A stretch of DNA of 42,010 nucleotides from JBOFCO01 sp051646105 (GTDB lineage Bacteria; Pseudomonadota; Alphaproteobacteria; Rhodobacterales; Rhodobacteraceae), in the NCBI GenBank assembly GCA_051646105.1, contig JBOFCO010000003.1, positions 1 through 42,010 of the forward strand. The letters run 5' to 3'. The notes beneath the pieces are model-generated. The model was not told the origin of the DNA. It saw nothing but the letters and a program-made list of their open reading frames with translations, and made no database searches. The stretch's first letter is position 1; every line of letters starts with the position of its first letter. Below, in pieces: positions 24,939 to 32,664 of the stretch. The position numbers and the translations under genes are program-made.

Positions 24939-24989
24939 TGTTCTGGACTGACCTGTTGATATTGCCAGGATGACCTCGGGCAACGGTTC

Positions 24990-25883
24990 TTACTGGGCAG
25001 CCTTCTGCAGCGCCAGCATGGTGTTCAGAAATTCGGAAAATTCGTCGCGCAGGTCTTCGCGCGCAAGGCCGAAGGCCACCGTCGCCTGAAGGAACCCTGC
25101 CTTTGAACCGCAGTCGAAACGCTGGCCACGGAACCGGAAGCCGTAGACATCCGAACCCTTGGTGATTTCGCGCGCAATGGCATCCGTCAGCTGGATTTCG
25201 CCCCCTACGCCCTTTTCGGTGCGATGCAGGTTTTCCATGACCTTATGCGACAGGATATAGCGCCCGATCACAGCCAGGTTCGACGGTGCATCCGATGCCT
25301 TGGGCTTTTCGACCATCCCCTTGACGGAAACCAGCGCACCCATGTCGTCCTTGATATCCAGCACGCCATAGGACGAAGCCTTTTCCGGTGCGACCTCCAT
25401 CGCAGCTACCATGTTGCCGCCGGTTTCGGCATAGGCTTCTACCATCTGCTGCAGGCAGGGCTTTTCAGCCGCGATCACGTCATCCGGCAGGATCACGGCA
25501 AAGGGCTCGTTGCCGATCAGGCGGCGCGCGCACAGTACGGCATGGCCAAGCCCCTGCGGGCGGTTCTGTCGAACATAGGCAATGGCGCCGCTGTCCATGT
25601 TGGTCTTGTGAAGCACGTCAAGAAGGTGGGTCTTGCCGGACTTTTCCAGAGAATTTTCCAGTTCCGGGTTGTTGTCGAAATAATCCTCAAGCGCTGACTT
25701 CCCGCGCGAGGTGACAAAGATGAATTCGGTGATCCCGGCGGCACGCGCCTCGTCGATTGCGTATTGGATCAGCGGCCGGTCAACCAGCGTCATGATCTCT
25801 TTCGGGATCGACTTGGTTGCGGGAAGGAATCGCGTTCCCAGGCCTGCGACGGGGAAAACGGCTTTGGTCACCTTGCGTGTCAT
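24990..25883 (-). CDS. galU: UTP-glucose-1-phosphate uridylyltransferase GalU
   Basis: GalU makes UDP-glucose from glucose 1-phosphate and UTP, supplying glucose, galactose and glucuronate residues for surface glycans. The 297-residue product has the nucleotide-binding GLGTRFLPATKSIPKEI at about 14-30, the family block YVRQNRPQGLGHAVLCA, ILPDDVI, MVEKPK, and GGEIQLTDAI near the sugar site, all at usual spacing. The ATG is preceded by AAGGTGAG. It stands apart from its neighbours by 153 and 116 bases, so it probably has its own promoter; no convincing hexamers were seen. Confidence 0.97.
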   Translation of the reverse strand: MTRKVTKAVFPVAGLGTRFLPATKSIPKEIMTLVDRPLIQYAIDEARAAGITEFIFVTSRGKSALEDYFDNNPELENSLEKSGKTHLLDVLHKTNMDSGAIAYVRQNRPQGLGHAVLCARRLIGNEPFAVILPDDVIAAEKPCLQQMVEAYAETGGNMVAAMEVAPEKASSYGVLDIKDDMGALVSVKGMVEKPKASDAPSNLAVIGRYILSHKVMENLHRTEKGVGGEIQLTDAIAREITKGSDVYGFRFRGQRFDCGSKAGFLQATVAFGLAREDLRDEFSEFLNTMLALQKAAQ

Positions 25884-26036
25884 GGTCTCACCTTATACTG
25901 GCGTGCGGCTCGGGGTATGGCCCCCAAGCGATTGTCCCGCCATTGGTATCTTTCTGCGCTGAGGCAAAATTATGTCCACAAGACGGATACAAAAAGGGTA
26001 CTGGTCCTGTCTTCCGTTGCCTCGGCAGAGCCTTGC

Positions 26037-27302
26037 CTAGATCGCAGGTGCGTCGGCGGGTTTCCGGCAGCGTATGTGCCACACTCTTGCCTTTTCACGT
26101 TCAACGCGATTGCGGAAGCTACAAATTTGGAGAATAGCATCGCTTCTTTCCGCTTTCCCGAAAATTCCGCCGGATTGTTCCCAGAAACCGCGTAAATCGT
26201 AACGCATATTATGGCGAAATGTTGTCGGGGACAGCAGGAACAACGTCACGATATCCCCCGATACCGCCCGATCAGCGGCCTTGGCGCGCAACCGTGCAGT
26301 CTGCCAGAATCGCCCGGAAAGCGAAATGCAGGCCCCCGACTGTGCTGCAAAACGGCGGAATGACGCATCGTCAGCATGTGGCAGGGCCGGTATGTCGGTC
26401 AGAGCGGCTGTCGCACCCTCCGCCAGCCCGTCTTGCAGGGTGTCGAGCAGCCGCGAAACATCGCGCGGCTCTATGTCGCCACGCACCATCCGTTCGTTCA
26501 GACGCCGTCGCACATCCGCTTCCAGCCAGCGGATGACTTCGTGCCACTCTTCAGCACTGGCCATTTGCCTGCGCATGAGGATCGCGCTGCTGCGCCCGAC
26601 ATCGTGAAAGCTGCGCGGCACCAATGTTGCGCTGCGATGGGGGCTTTCCGCCTTGAAATGATGCACCTGCGCCATGGGCACAACGGCAACCGATGCACCT
26701 GCTGCCGCAAGACGCAGGTTCAGTGAGGTTTCATCAAGATAATATCGGATCGCGGGATCAAAGCCCCCCAACTCGGCGATAGCCACGCGGCGATAGGCGC
26801 AGTTCGTCCCTGTCACCTCGATCGCCTGCCCCGAAGACGCAGTCAGCGTAACCGGAGTGTTGCCCGACAGGTACAAGGGAAGCAATCGCCCGAAGCGATC
26901 AACCTTGCCACCCTGCCACTGAAATGAAATTCCGTTGCGCGACCTCACGAATCCGCCTGCGGCCAGAACTGCCGGATCAGAAAAAGGCGCGGTCAGTCGC
27001 GACAGCCAGGTCGGCTCTGCCACGGCGTCGTCGTCGATAAAGACCACCACTTCGGTGGACGCCAATGCAATGCCGTGATTGCGCGCCACGGAAATATTCG
27101 CCTGATCGAACGTTTGGGTTTTGATGTCCGGTTCATCCAGATTGACCAGCGTGGCGGGATCAGCCACCACGATCACCTCGAAATCCGGGTGGTCCTGCTG
27201 ACGAAGGGCGCGCAGGCAGTGTTGCAGCGGGCCGGGGCGGTGGCGACTGACGATGACGACGCTGGCACGAATGGCTGCCTTTTCGTCACCGGGATCGGTC
27301 AT
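26037..27302 (-). CDS. Glycosyltransferase family 2 protein
   Basis: A 421-residue protein with a GT-A domain in residues 10-235: ASVVIVSRHRPGPLQHCL, VARNHGIALAS and the metal-binding VFIDDDA (Asp90-Asp92), then VTGTNCAYRR and GFDPAIRYYLDETSLNLRL, which places the acceptor-site Glu-Asp region. The C-terminal 180 residues are not recognised but look helical. The start at 27302 overlaps the kdsB stop by four bases (ATGA), so the two are translationally coupled, linking this enzyme to Kdo activation. Sugar specificity is unknown. Confidence 0.88.
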   Translation of the reverse strand: MTDPGDEKAAIRASVVIVSRHRPGPLQHCLRALRQQDHPDFEVIVVADPATLVNLDEPDIKTQTFDQANISVARNHGIALASTEVVVFIDDDAVAEPTWLSRLTAPFSDPAVLAAGGFVRSRNGISFQWQGGKVDRFGRLLPLYLSGNTPVTLTASSGQAIEVTGTNCAYRRVAIAELGGFDPAIRYYLDETSLNLRLAAAGASVAVVPMAQVHHFKAESPHRSATLVPRSFHDVGRSSAILMRRQMASAEEWHEVIRWLEADVRRRLNERMVRGDIEPRDVSRLLDTLQDGLAEGATAALTDIPALPHADDASFRRFAAQSGACISLSGRFWQTARLRAKAADRAVSGDIVTLFLLSPTTFRHNMRYDLRGFWEQSGGIFGKAERSDAILQICSFRNRVEREKARVWHIRCRKPADAPAI

Positions 27303-28099
27303 TCGATGCCCATCTCGGCCATCATCGCCTCGATCCGGGGGACATCCGCGGGGTTGTTCAGTTCCCAGAACTGGCGCCCCTTTGCCTGCACCTCGACACA
27401 CAGCACGGCGCGTCCGTTTTCCAGAAACCGCAACTGTTCCAGCCCTTCCAGCGTTTCCAGCGGCCCAACCGGCCAGGCGGGATAGGCGGCCAGCGCCGCC
27501 GGGCGATAGGCATAGACGCCGACATGATGAAACACCGGCGTTTCGTCCGCGTCAGCATACGCCTTTCCGGTATAGGGGATCACTTCCTTGGAGAAGTACA
27601 GCCCCCTGCCCCCGGCACCGAAAACCGCCGTGGTTCCACCCACTCGTCCTGCGCGGCGGTCTTCAAGAAAGCCGTTCACCGCCCGGCCATCGCATCTCAG
27701 GACTGGAGTGGCAATCTCAGCCCCGGAATCGGCGCGCAGGCCCGCCACGAGATTCTCAATGAACCACGCCGGCGTCAGTGGCGCGTCACCCTGCAGATTC
27801 ACCACAATCGCATATCCGCCGCCCAGCGCTGCATGGGTTTCGGCACAGCGTTCCGTGCCATTCTGGCAGGTGGTGGAGGTCATGACGACCTCTGCCCCGA
27901 AACCTGTCGCATGATCGGCAATCCGCGCATCGTCGGTGGCCACCACCACCCGGTCGATTCCGGACACCGCCATGGCCGCATCCCAGCTTCGCCGGATCAG
28001 ACTGCGTGCAACACCCGACGCGCCCCGCAGTTCCGCAAGCGGCTTGCCCGGATAGCGGCTGGAAGCGTAGCGCGCCGGGATGACAAGCAGGACGGACAT
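27299..28099 (-). CDS. kdsB: 3-deoxy-manno-octulosonate cytidylyltransferase KdsB
   Basis: KdsB activates Kdo as CMP-Kdo for lipid A core or for a Kdo-linked capsule. The 266-residue product has IPARYASSRYPGKPL at 7-21 and, in place of the usual VQGDEP, NLQGDAP at 101-107 with Asp105; TSTTCQNGTERCAE matches the base-recognition block, and HHVGVYAYR and PLETLEGLEQLRFLE follow in order. The Ala for Glu in the GDEP motif is a small departure that sometimes marks KdsB relatives acting on related sugars. It is one base from cysQ and overlaps the GT2 gene. Whether another kdsB exists outside the window cannot be seen. Confidence 0.88.
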   Translation of the reverse strand: MSVLLVIPARYASSRYPGKPLAELRGASGVARSLIRRSWDAAMAVSGIDRVVVATDDARIADHATGFGAEVVMTSTTCQNGTERCAETHAALGGGYAIVVNLQGDAPLTPAWFIENLVAGLRADSGAEIATPVLRCDGRAVNGFLEDRRAGRVGGTTAVFGAGGRGLYFSKEVIPYTGKAYADADETPVFHHVGVYAYRPAALAAYPAWPVGPLETLEGLEQLRFLENGRAVLCVEVQAKGRQFWELNNPADVPRIEAMMAEMGIE

Positions 28100-28100
28100 A

Positions 28101-28898
28101 TCAGCCTTTCAGCTCAACACCCGGCGCATGGGCGATAAAGAAGCCGTTGCGGAAACCGGGCTTGCCATAGGTGAATGCCTTGTGGCCGTCGAAAGTCACC
28201 ATCACCCCGCCTGCGCCGCGCAGCACGGCATCGCCTGCCGCCGTGTCCCACTCCATTGTCGGGCCAAGTCGGGGATACAGGTCGGCCTCGCCGGTGGCGA
28301 CAAGACAGAATTTCAGCGACGAACCGGCACTGGTCATGTCCTTGACGGCATATTTTCCAATGTAATCGTCCGTCGCCTGATCGCGGTGGGATTTCGACGC
28401 GACGACCATCAGTGCGGCATTGTCGGACTTCGCAACACGGATCGGCTTGACCGGGCCCCGCGTCTCCTTGTCGAAACCGCCGGTTTCCTCGACCGCGGAA
28501 CCATCGGCCAACGTATAGAACAGCCGGTTCTTGGCAGGGGCATAGACAACGCCCCGCAGCGGCACACCATTTTCGACATAGGCGATGTTCACTGTGAAAT
28601 CGCCGCGGCGCTGCACGAATTCCTTGGTGCCGTCCAGCGGATCAACGATCAGGAAGGAGGCCGCTGACTGGCTGTGGCTGGCGGCCTGTTCCTCTGTCAC
28701 CAGCGCCAATCCGGGGAAGGCCTCGCAAAGACCTGCAGTGATCAGCGCATCGGCGGCTTCATCGGCGGCAGTTACCGGGCTTTCGTCGGATTTCGAACGC
28801 ACATCAAAATCGGGGGATTGATAAATTTCCATAATGCGGTCGCCCGCTTCCAGTGCCAGACGGCGCATCACGGTCACAAGTCTATCGAAATCCAACAT
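28101..28898 (-). CDS. cysQ: 3'(2'),5'-bisphosphate nucleotidase CysQ
   Basis: CysQ hydrolyses PAP, the product left when a sulfotransferase or PAPS reductase uses PAPS, and so prevents its inhibition of those enzymes. The 265-residue product belongs to the inositol monophosphatase fold: metal ligands in TEE near 68-70 and DPLDGT at 86-91, and the C-terminal WDTAAGDAVLRGAGG. FVQRRGDFTVNIAYV fits the CysQ branch. The start at 28898 has GGAG at a good distance; the longer open frame upstream is not used. It heads the minus-strand run ahead of kdsB. The sulfotransferase further down gives it a local reason to be here, though housekeeping sulfate assimilation also needs it. Confidence 0.92.
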   Translation of the reverse strand: MLDFDRLVTVMRRLALEAGDRIMEIYQSPDFDVRSKSDESPVTAADEAADALITAGLCEAFPGLALVTEEQAASHSQSAASFLIVDPLDGTKEFVQRRGDFTVNIAYVENGVPLRGVVYAPAKNRLFYTLADGSAVEETGGFDKETRGPVKPIRVAKSDNAALMVVASKSHRDQATDDYIGKYAVKDMTSAGSSLKFCLVATGEADLYPRLGPTMEWDTAAGDAVLRGAGGVMVTFDGHKAFTYGKPGFRNGFFIAHAPGVELKG

Positions 28899-28932
28899 AC
28901 AATCTCCACATTCGCGGGCTATTGACCACGCG

Positions 28933-28961
28933 TTGATCTTGAACTTGCGGCACCTTATGAT
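28933..28961 (+). promoter_or_regulatory. Candidate promoter for the polysaccharide ABC permease
   Basis: TTGATC (28933-28938) and TATGAT (28956-28961) are 17 bases apart in the gap between divergent cysQ and the permease gene, giving a start about 70-75 bases before the GTG. Both hexamers are near the sigma-70 consensus. Confidence 0.55.
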
Positions 28962-29041
28962 GCGCCGTTGGCAAAACGGCAAGGTTTCGCGGGCAAAATG
29001 GCGATAGCGATCGTTGACGGAAACAATCTTGGGCCGAAGCG

Positions 29042-29866
29042 GTGATCTTTCACAATAACAAACCTCGCACACGTCTGCGCACCATCTGGGCGATCCTGGA
29101 ACTGATCTTTCATGCCACGGTGCGCCACCTGCGCAAGACCCATCGCAATGCAGTCGTCGGTCTGGTGATGAATGTGGTGCAGGCGCTGGTGATGGTGCTG
29201 ATCTTTTACGTGATGATGAACCTGCTTGGGCTCAGGAACGCTGCAATCCGGGGTGATTACCTGCTTTACCTGATGTCGGGCATATTCCTTTACATGACCT
29301 TCGTCAGGTCAATGTCGGCGGTTGTGAAATCGGACGGACCGACTTCGGCGATGATGCAGCACGCCCCGATGAACACGATCGTCGCCATCCTGTCTTCTGC
29401 TCTCAGCACGCTTTACATCCAGATCCTGTCGATCTTCGTGATCCTGTTTGCCTATCATGTCGGCATCAACCGGATCGAGATCGACGGTCCCATCGGTGCG
29501 CTGGGCATGATTGTCATGGCCTGGTTCTGCGGCCTGTCGATCGGAACGATGTTTCTTGCTGCAAGCCCGTGGTTTCCCGGTTTTGTCGGCATCCTGAACA
29601 CGGTCTTTTCACGGGCAAACATGATTGCCTCGGGCAAGATGTTCGTGGCGAACACCCTGTCAGCCAGCATGCTGGCCATTTTCGACTGGAACCCGCTGTT
29701 CCATATCATCGACCAGACACGGGGCTTTGTGTTCCTGAACTACAATCCCCACAACAGCAGCCTGATCTATCCGCTTTACGTTGGCCTGGCCTGCCTTGCC
29801 ATCGGGCTGATGGGCGAATTCTTTACCCGCCGCCATGTATCGATAAGCTGGTATGCCACGCGCTAA
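29042..29866 (+). CDS. ABC-2 type polysaccharide export permease (KpsM/Wzm-like)
   Basis: A 274-residue integral membrane protein with about six membrane spans, an N-terminal cytoplasmic segment (AILELIFHATVRHLRKTHRNAV) and the ABC-2 layout of capsule and O-antigen exporters. MFVANTLSASMLAIFDWNPLFHIIDQTRG matches, in short pieces such as WNPLFHIID, the C-terminal loop typical of KpsM/RkpT proteins. The start is a GTG with a weak ribosome-binding site. No cognate ATPase (KpsT/Wzt), periplasmic (KpsE) or outer-membrane (KpsD) partner is in the window, so those would lie elsewhere. It is divergent from cysQ and its 3' end overlaps the 3' end of alkB by four bases. Confidence 0.85.
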   Translation: MIFHNNKPRTRLRTIWAILELIFHATVRHLRKTHRNAVVGLVMNVVQALVMVLIFYVMMNLLGLRNAAIRGDYLLYLMSGIFLYMTFVRSMSAVVKSDGPTSAMMQHAPMNTIVAILSSALSTLYIQILSIFVILFAYHVGINRIEIDGPIGALGMIVMAWFCGLSIGTMFLAASPWFPGFVGILNTVFSRANMIASGKMFVANTLSASMLAIFDWNPLFHIIDQTRGFVFLNYNPHNSSLIYPLYVGLACLAIGLMGEFFTRRHVSISWYATR

Positions 29867-30477
29867 TCGACCACACGAAGCGTCAGATTGATGCGCCCGC
29901 CGTTCGCCAGCAAGGTCGAGGTTCCGGCCGCGATCCTGTCGACACCGTGAAACGACAGGCGCGCATCACCCCCCATCACCAGCACATCGCCGGATCGCAG
30001 CCACAGACTTTCAGTCGGGCCACCGCGCGTCAGATTGCCGATGCGGAACAGGGCATCGTCGCCCAGAGAGATCGAGACGACAGGGAAACCGAAATCGGCT
30101 TCGTCCCGGTCCTGATGCATCCCCATGCGGGCCGCGTTATCATATAAATTGACCAGACAGCAGTCTGGCAGTCGTGACGTGCCTGCGACCTGCCGCCATA
30201 TTCCTAGAACACTTTCAGGAATCGGCGGCCAGTTTTGCCCCATCGGATGGCGGGTTTCATAACGATAGCCGCTTCGGTCGGAATACCAGCCGTATTTCCC
30301 GGCCGATGTCATCCTGACCCGCATCGGCTTGCCCCAGGCGGTGACCGGGGAAAACAGCGGCGCCGCAGACACAACAGAACGAATGTCGGTCACCATCGCG
30401 GCTTGCGCGTCAGGGTCGATCAGACCCTCGAACAGCAGAAAGCCCCGTATTTCGCGGGGTTTTTGCGGGTGTTCCAC
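29863..30477 (-). CDS. alkB: Alpha-ketoglutarate-dependent dioxygenase AlkB
   Basis: AlkB-type enzymes use Fe(II), oxygen and 2-oxoglutarate to remove methyl groups from 1-methyladenine and 3-methylcytosine in DNA or RNA. The 204-residue product has the iron ligands His121 and Asp123 in MHQDRDE and His177 in LSFHGVDR, and the 2-oxoglutarate-binding RINLTLR with Arg195 and Arg201. NLYDNAARMGMHQD and the early MRVRMTSAGKYGW also match the family. It is divergent from dnaK, sharing a 200-base gap, and convergent with the permease. No neighbouring Ada-type regulator is present. Confidence 0.95.
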   Translation of the reverse strand: MEHPQKPREIRGFLLFEGLIDPDAQAAMVTDIRSVVSAAPLFSPVTAWGKPMRVRMTSAGKYGWYSDRSGYRYETRHPMGQNWPPIPESVLGIWRQVAGTSRLPDCCLVNLYDNAARMGMHQDRDEADFGFPVVSISLGDDALFRIGNLTRGGPTESLWLRSGDVLVMGGDARLSFHGVDRIAAGTSTLLANGGRINLTLRVVD

Positions 30478-30540
30478 TGCCCGTATGATTTGTTGCGGAT
30501 TTTCTTCGTTTTTCAGGCGAATTTCCTTTCCCTGCGCCGC

Positions 30541-30569
30541 TTGCAGCCTTGTTGCGCCCTCCTTATATA
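30541..30569 (+). promoter_or_regulatory. Promoter of dnaK
   Basis: TTGCAG (30541-30546) preceded by C, a 17-base spacer, then TATATA (30564-30569) in the context CCTTATATA. The CTTG -35 and C-rich -10 region also suit a heat-shock sigma (RpoH) in alphaproteobacteria, so both forms of polymerase are possible. A CIRCE operator was looked for and not seen. Confidence 0.6.
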
Positions 30570-30571
30570 CG

Positions 30572-30603
30572 CCCGGAAGCCGTTCCGGGATATTGGTTCC
30601 GGG
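30572..30603 (+). repeat. Dyad plus third half-site at the dnaK transcription start
   Basis: CCCGGAA (30572-30578) and TTCCGGG (30583-30589) form a perfect 7-bp dyad with a 4-base centre; TTCCGGG recurs at 30597-30603, extended to GTTCCGGG in both copies. The dyad sits two bases after the -10, over the expected start point. It could be a repressor operator or a hairpin at the mRNA 5' end. Confidence 0.5.
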
Positions 30604-30677
30604 CAGAACTTGGGATCAGGGGACAGGGGCCGCCTAAGGGCTTGTTCCCGCAACATCGCCGAAGAAGGAAATGCATC

Positions 30678-32594
30678 ATGGCAAAAGTCATCGGGATTGA
30701 CCTCGGGACCACGAACAGCTGCGTCGCCATCATGGACGGGTCGCAGCCGCGTGTGATCGAGAATGCCGAAGGGGCACGCACCACGCCCTCTGTTGTCGGG
30801 TTTACCGACAGCGAACGCCTTGTCGGCCAGCCGGCCAAGCGCCAGGCGGTTACCAACCCCACCAACACCGTTTTCGCAGTCAAGCGCCTGATCGGCCGTC
30901 GCGTTACCGACGCCGAAGTGGAAAAGGACAAGAAGCTTGTCCCCTATTCCATCGTGAATGGCGGCAATGGCGATGCCTGGGTGGAAGTGAAGGGTGAAAA
31001 ATACTCGCCGTCGCAGATCTCTGCCTTCATTCTGCAAAAGATGAAGGAAACCGCTGAATCTTACCTTGGTGAAACCGTCACACAGGCAGTCATCACGGTT
31101 CCCGCCTATTTCAACGACGCCCAGCGTCAGGCCACCAAGGATGCCGGCAAAATCGCCGGTCTGGAAGTGCTGCGGATCATCAACGAGCCCACCGCTGCGG
31201 CGCTGGCCTATGGTCTGGACAAGAAGGAGACCAAGACCATCGCGGTCTATGACCTTGGCGGCGGTACCTTTGACATCACCATCCTTGAAATCGACGACGG
31301 CCTGTTCGAGGTGAAATCGACCAACGGGGATACGTTCCTTGGCGGTGAAGATTTCGATATGCGGATCGTCAACTATCTGGCCGACGAGTTCAAAAAGGAA
31401 CATGGCGTCGATCTTACCAAGGACAAGATGGCGTTGCAGCGCCTGAAGGAAGCCGCCGAAAAGGCCAAGATCGAGCTTTCGTCAAGCCAGCAGACGGAAA
31501 TCAACCAGCCGTTCATTTCCATGGCGCCGCAGGGCGGCACGCCACTGCACATGGTGATGAAGCTGACCCGCGCCAAGCTGGAAAGCCTGGTCGATGACCT
31601 TATCAAGAAGTCGATGAAGCCTTGCGATGCCGCGCTGAAAGATGCCGGCCTGTCCAAGGGCGACATTGACGAGGTGGTTCTGGTCGGCGGGATGACCCGC
31701 ATGCCGCGGGTCGTCGAGGAAGTGACCAAGTTCTTCGGCAAGGAACCCCACAAGGGCGTGAACCCCGATGAGGTCGTGGCGCTTGGCGCTGCCATTCAGG
31801 CCGGTGTGCTGCAGGGCGATGTGAAGGACGTGGTCCTGCTGGACGTGACCCCGCTGTCGCTGGGCATCGAAACGCTTGGGGGCGTGTTCACCCGGCTGAT
31901 CGATCGCAACACCACGATCCCGACGAAGAAATCGCAAATCTTCTCGACCGCCGAGGACAACCAGAATGCGGTGACGATCCGGGTGTTCCAGGGCGAACGC
32001 GAAATGGCTGCCGACAACAAGATGCTGGGCCAGTTCAACCTTGAGGAAATTCCCCCCGCGCCGCGCGGCATGCCGCAGATCGAGGTGACCTTCGACATCG
32101 ACGCCAACGGCATCGTTTCTGTCAATGCCAAGGACAAGGGCACCGGCAAGACGCAAGCCATCACCATCCAGGCCTCTGGCGGCCTGTCGGATGCGGATAT
32201 CGAGAAGATGGTTCGCGATGCCGAAGCCAATGCCGAAGGCGACAAGAAGCGCAAGGAGCTGGTCGAGGCAAAGAACCAGGCCGAAAGCCTGATCCACTCG
32301 ACCAAGAAGTCGCTCGATGAACATGGCGACAAGGTCGATGCTTCGACCGTCGAGGCGATCGAACTGGCCATGGGCGCGCTGGAAGAACAGCTTGGCTCGG
32401 AAGATGCGGGCAAGATCAAGTCAGGCATCCACAACCTGACCGATGCCGCCATGCGTCTGGGCGAGGCGATCTATAAGGCACAGCAGGCATCCAGCGAGGG
32501 TGCTGCCAGTGACGATGACGACGGCCCGCGCAGCGTCGATGACGACATCGTTGATGCTGATTTCGAGGATCTGGGCGACAACAAGCGCCGCTGA
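30678..32594 (+). CDS. dnaK: Chaperone protein DnaK (Hsp70)
   Basis: DnaK binds exposed hydrophobic peptide segments in an ATP-dependent cycle driven by DnaJ and GrpE. The 638-residue product has the nucleotide-binding domain (VIGIDLGTTNSC, AVITVPAYFNDAQRQATKDA, IINEPTAAALAYGLDKK, VGGMTRMPRV), the conserved linker DVVLLDVTPLSLGIET, the substrate domain and a C-terminal acidic tail (VDADFEDL) ending DNKRR. The start at 30678 is preceded by AAGGAA. Upstream are a promoter and a dyad. dnaJ follows after a strong hairpin. A 10-base sequence is duplicated head-to-tail across the stop codon (32585-32604). Confidence 0.98.
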   Translation: MAKVIGIDLGTTNSCVAIMDGSQPRVIENAEGARTTPSVVGFTDSERLVGQPAKRQAVTNPTNTVFAVKRLIGRRVTDAEVEKDKKLVPYSIVNGGNGDAWVEVKGEKYSPSQISAFILQKMKETAESYLGETVTQAVITVPAYFNDAQRQATKDAGKIAGLEVLRIINEPTAAALAYGLDKKETKTIAVYDLGGGTFDITILEIDDGLFEVKSTNGDTFLGGEDFDMRIVNYLADEFKKEHGVDLTKDKMALQRLKEAAEKAKIELSSSQQTEINQPFISMAPQGGTPLHMVMKLTRAKLESLVDDLIKKSMKPCDAALKDAGLSKGDIDEVVLVGGMTRMPRVVEEVTKFFGKEPHKGVNPDEVVALGAAIQAGVLQGDVKDVVLLDVTPLSLGIETLGGVFTRLIDRNTTIPTKKSQIFSTAEDNQNAVTIRVFQGEREMAADNKMLGQFNLEEIPPAPRGMPQIEVTFDIDANGIVSVNAKDKGTGKTQAITIQASGGLSDADIEKMVRDAEANAEGDKKRKELVEAKNQAESLIHSTKKSLDEHGDKVDASTVEAIELAMGALEEQLGSEDAGKIKSGIHNLTDAAMRLGEAIYKAQQASSEGAASDDDDGPRSVDDDIVDADFEDLGDNKRR

Positions 32595-32611
32595 GCGCCG
32601 CTGACGCCGTG

Positions 32612-32639
32612 AACCGGCCCGGTATTATCCGGGCCGGTT
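32612..32639 (+). terminator. Hairpin between dnaK and dnaJ
   Basis: A perfect 11-bp GC-rich stem (32612-32622 with 32629-32639, loop TATTAT) fills the 70-base gap. Only three T fall at its 3' edge (32638-32640), the first two within the stem, before GCACG. It probably attenuates read-through or protects the dnaK message 3' end, giving more DnaK than DnaJ. Confidence 0.7.
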
Positions 32640-32664
32640 TGCACGTTCCGCGAAGGAGTGCCTG

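Noticed and set aside
28899..29072. A longer CysQ start giving 323 residues.
   Set aside because: The extra 58 residues are Cys/Arg-rich with no family similarity, run into the permease gene, and a GGAG-supported ATG exists at 28898.
30478..30677. A CIRCE (HrcA) operator before dnaK.
   Set aside because: No TTAGCACTC-N9-GAGTGCTAA-like pair is present; the dyad found has a different sequence.
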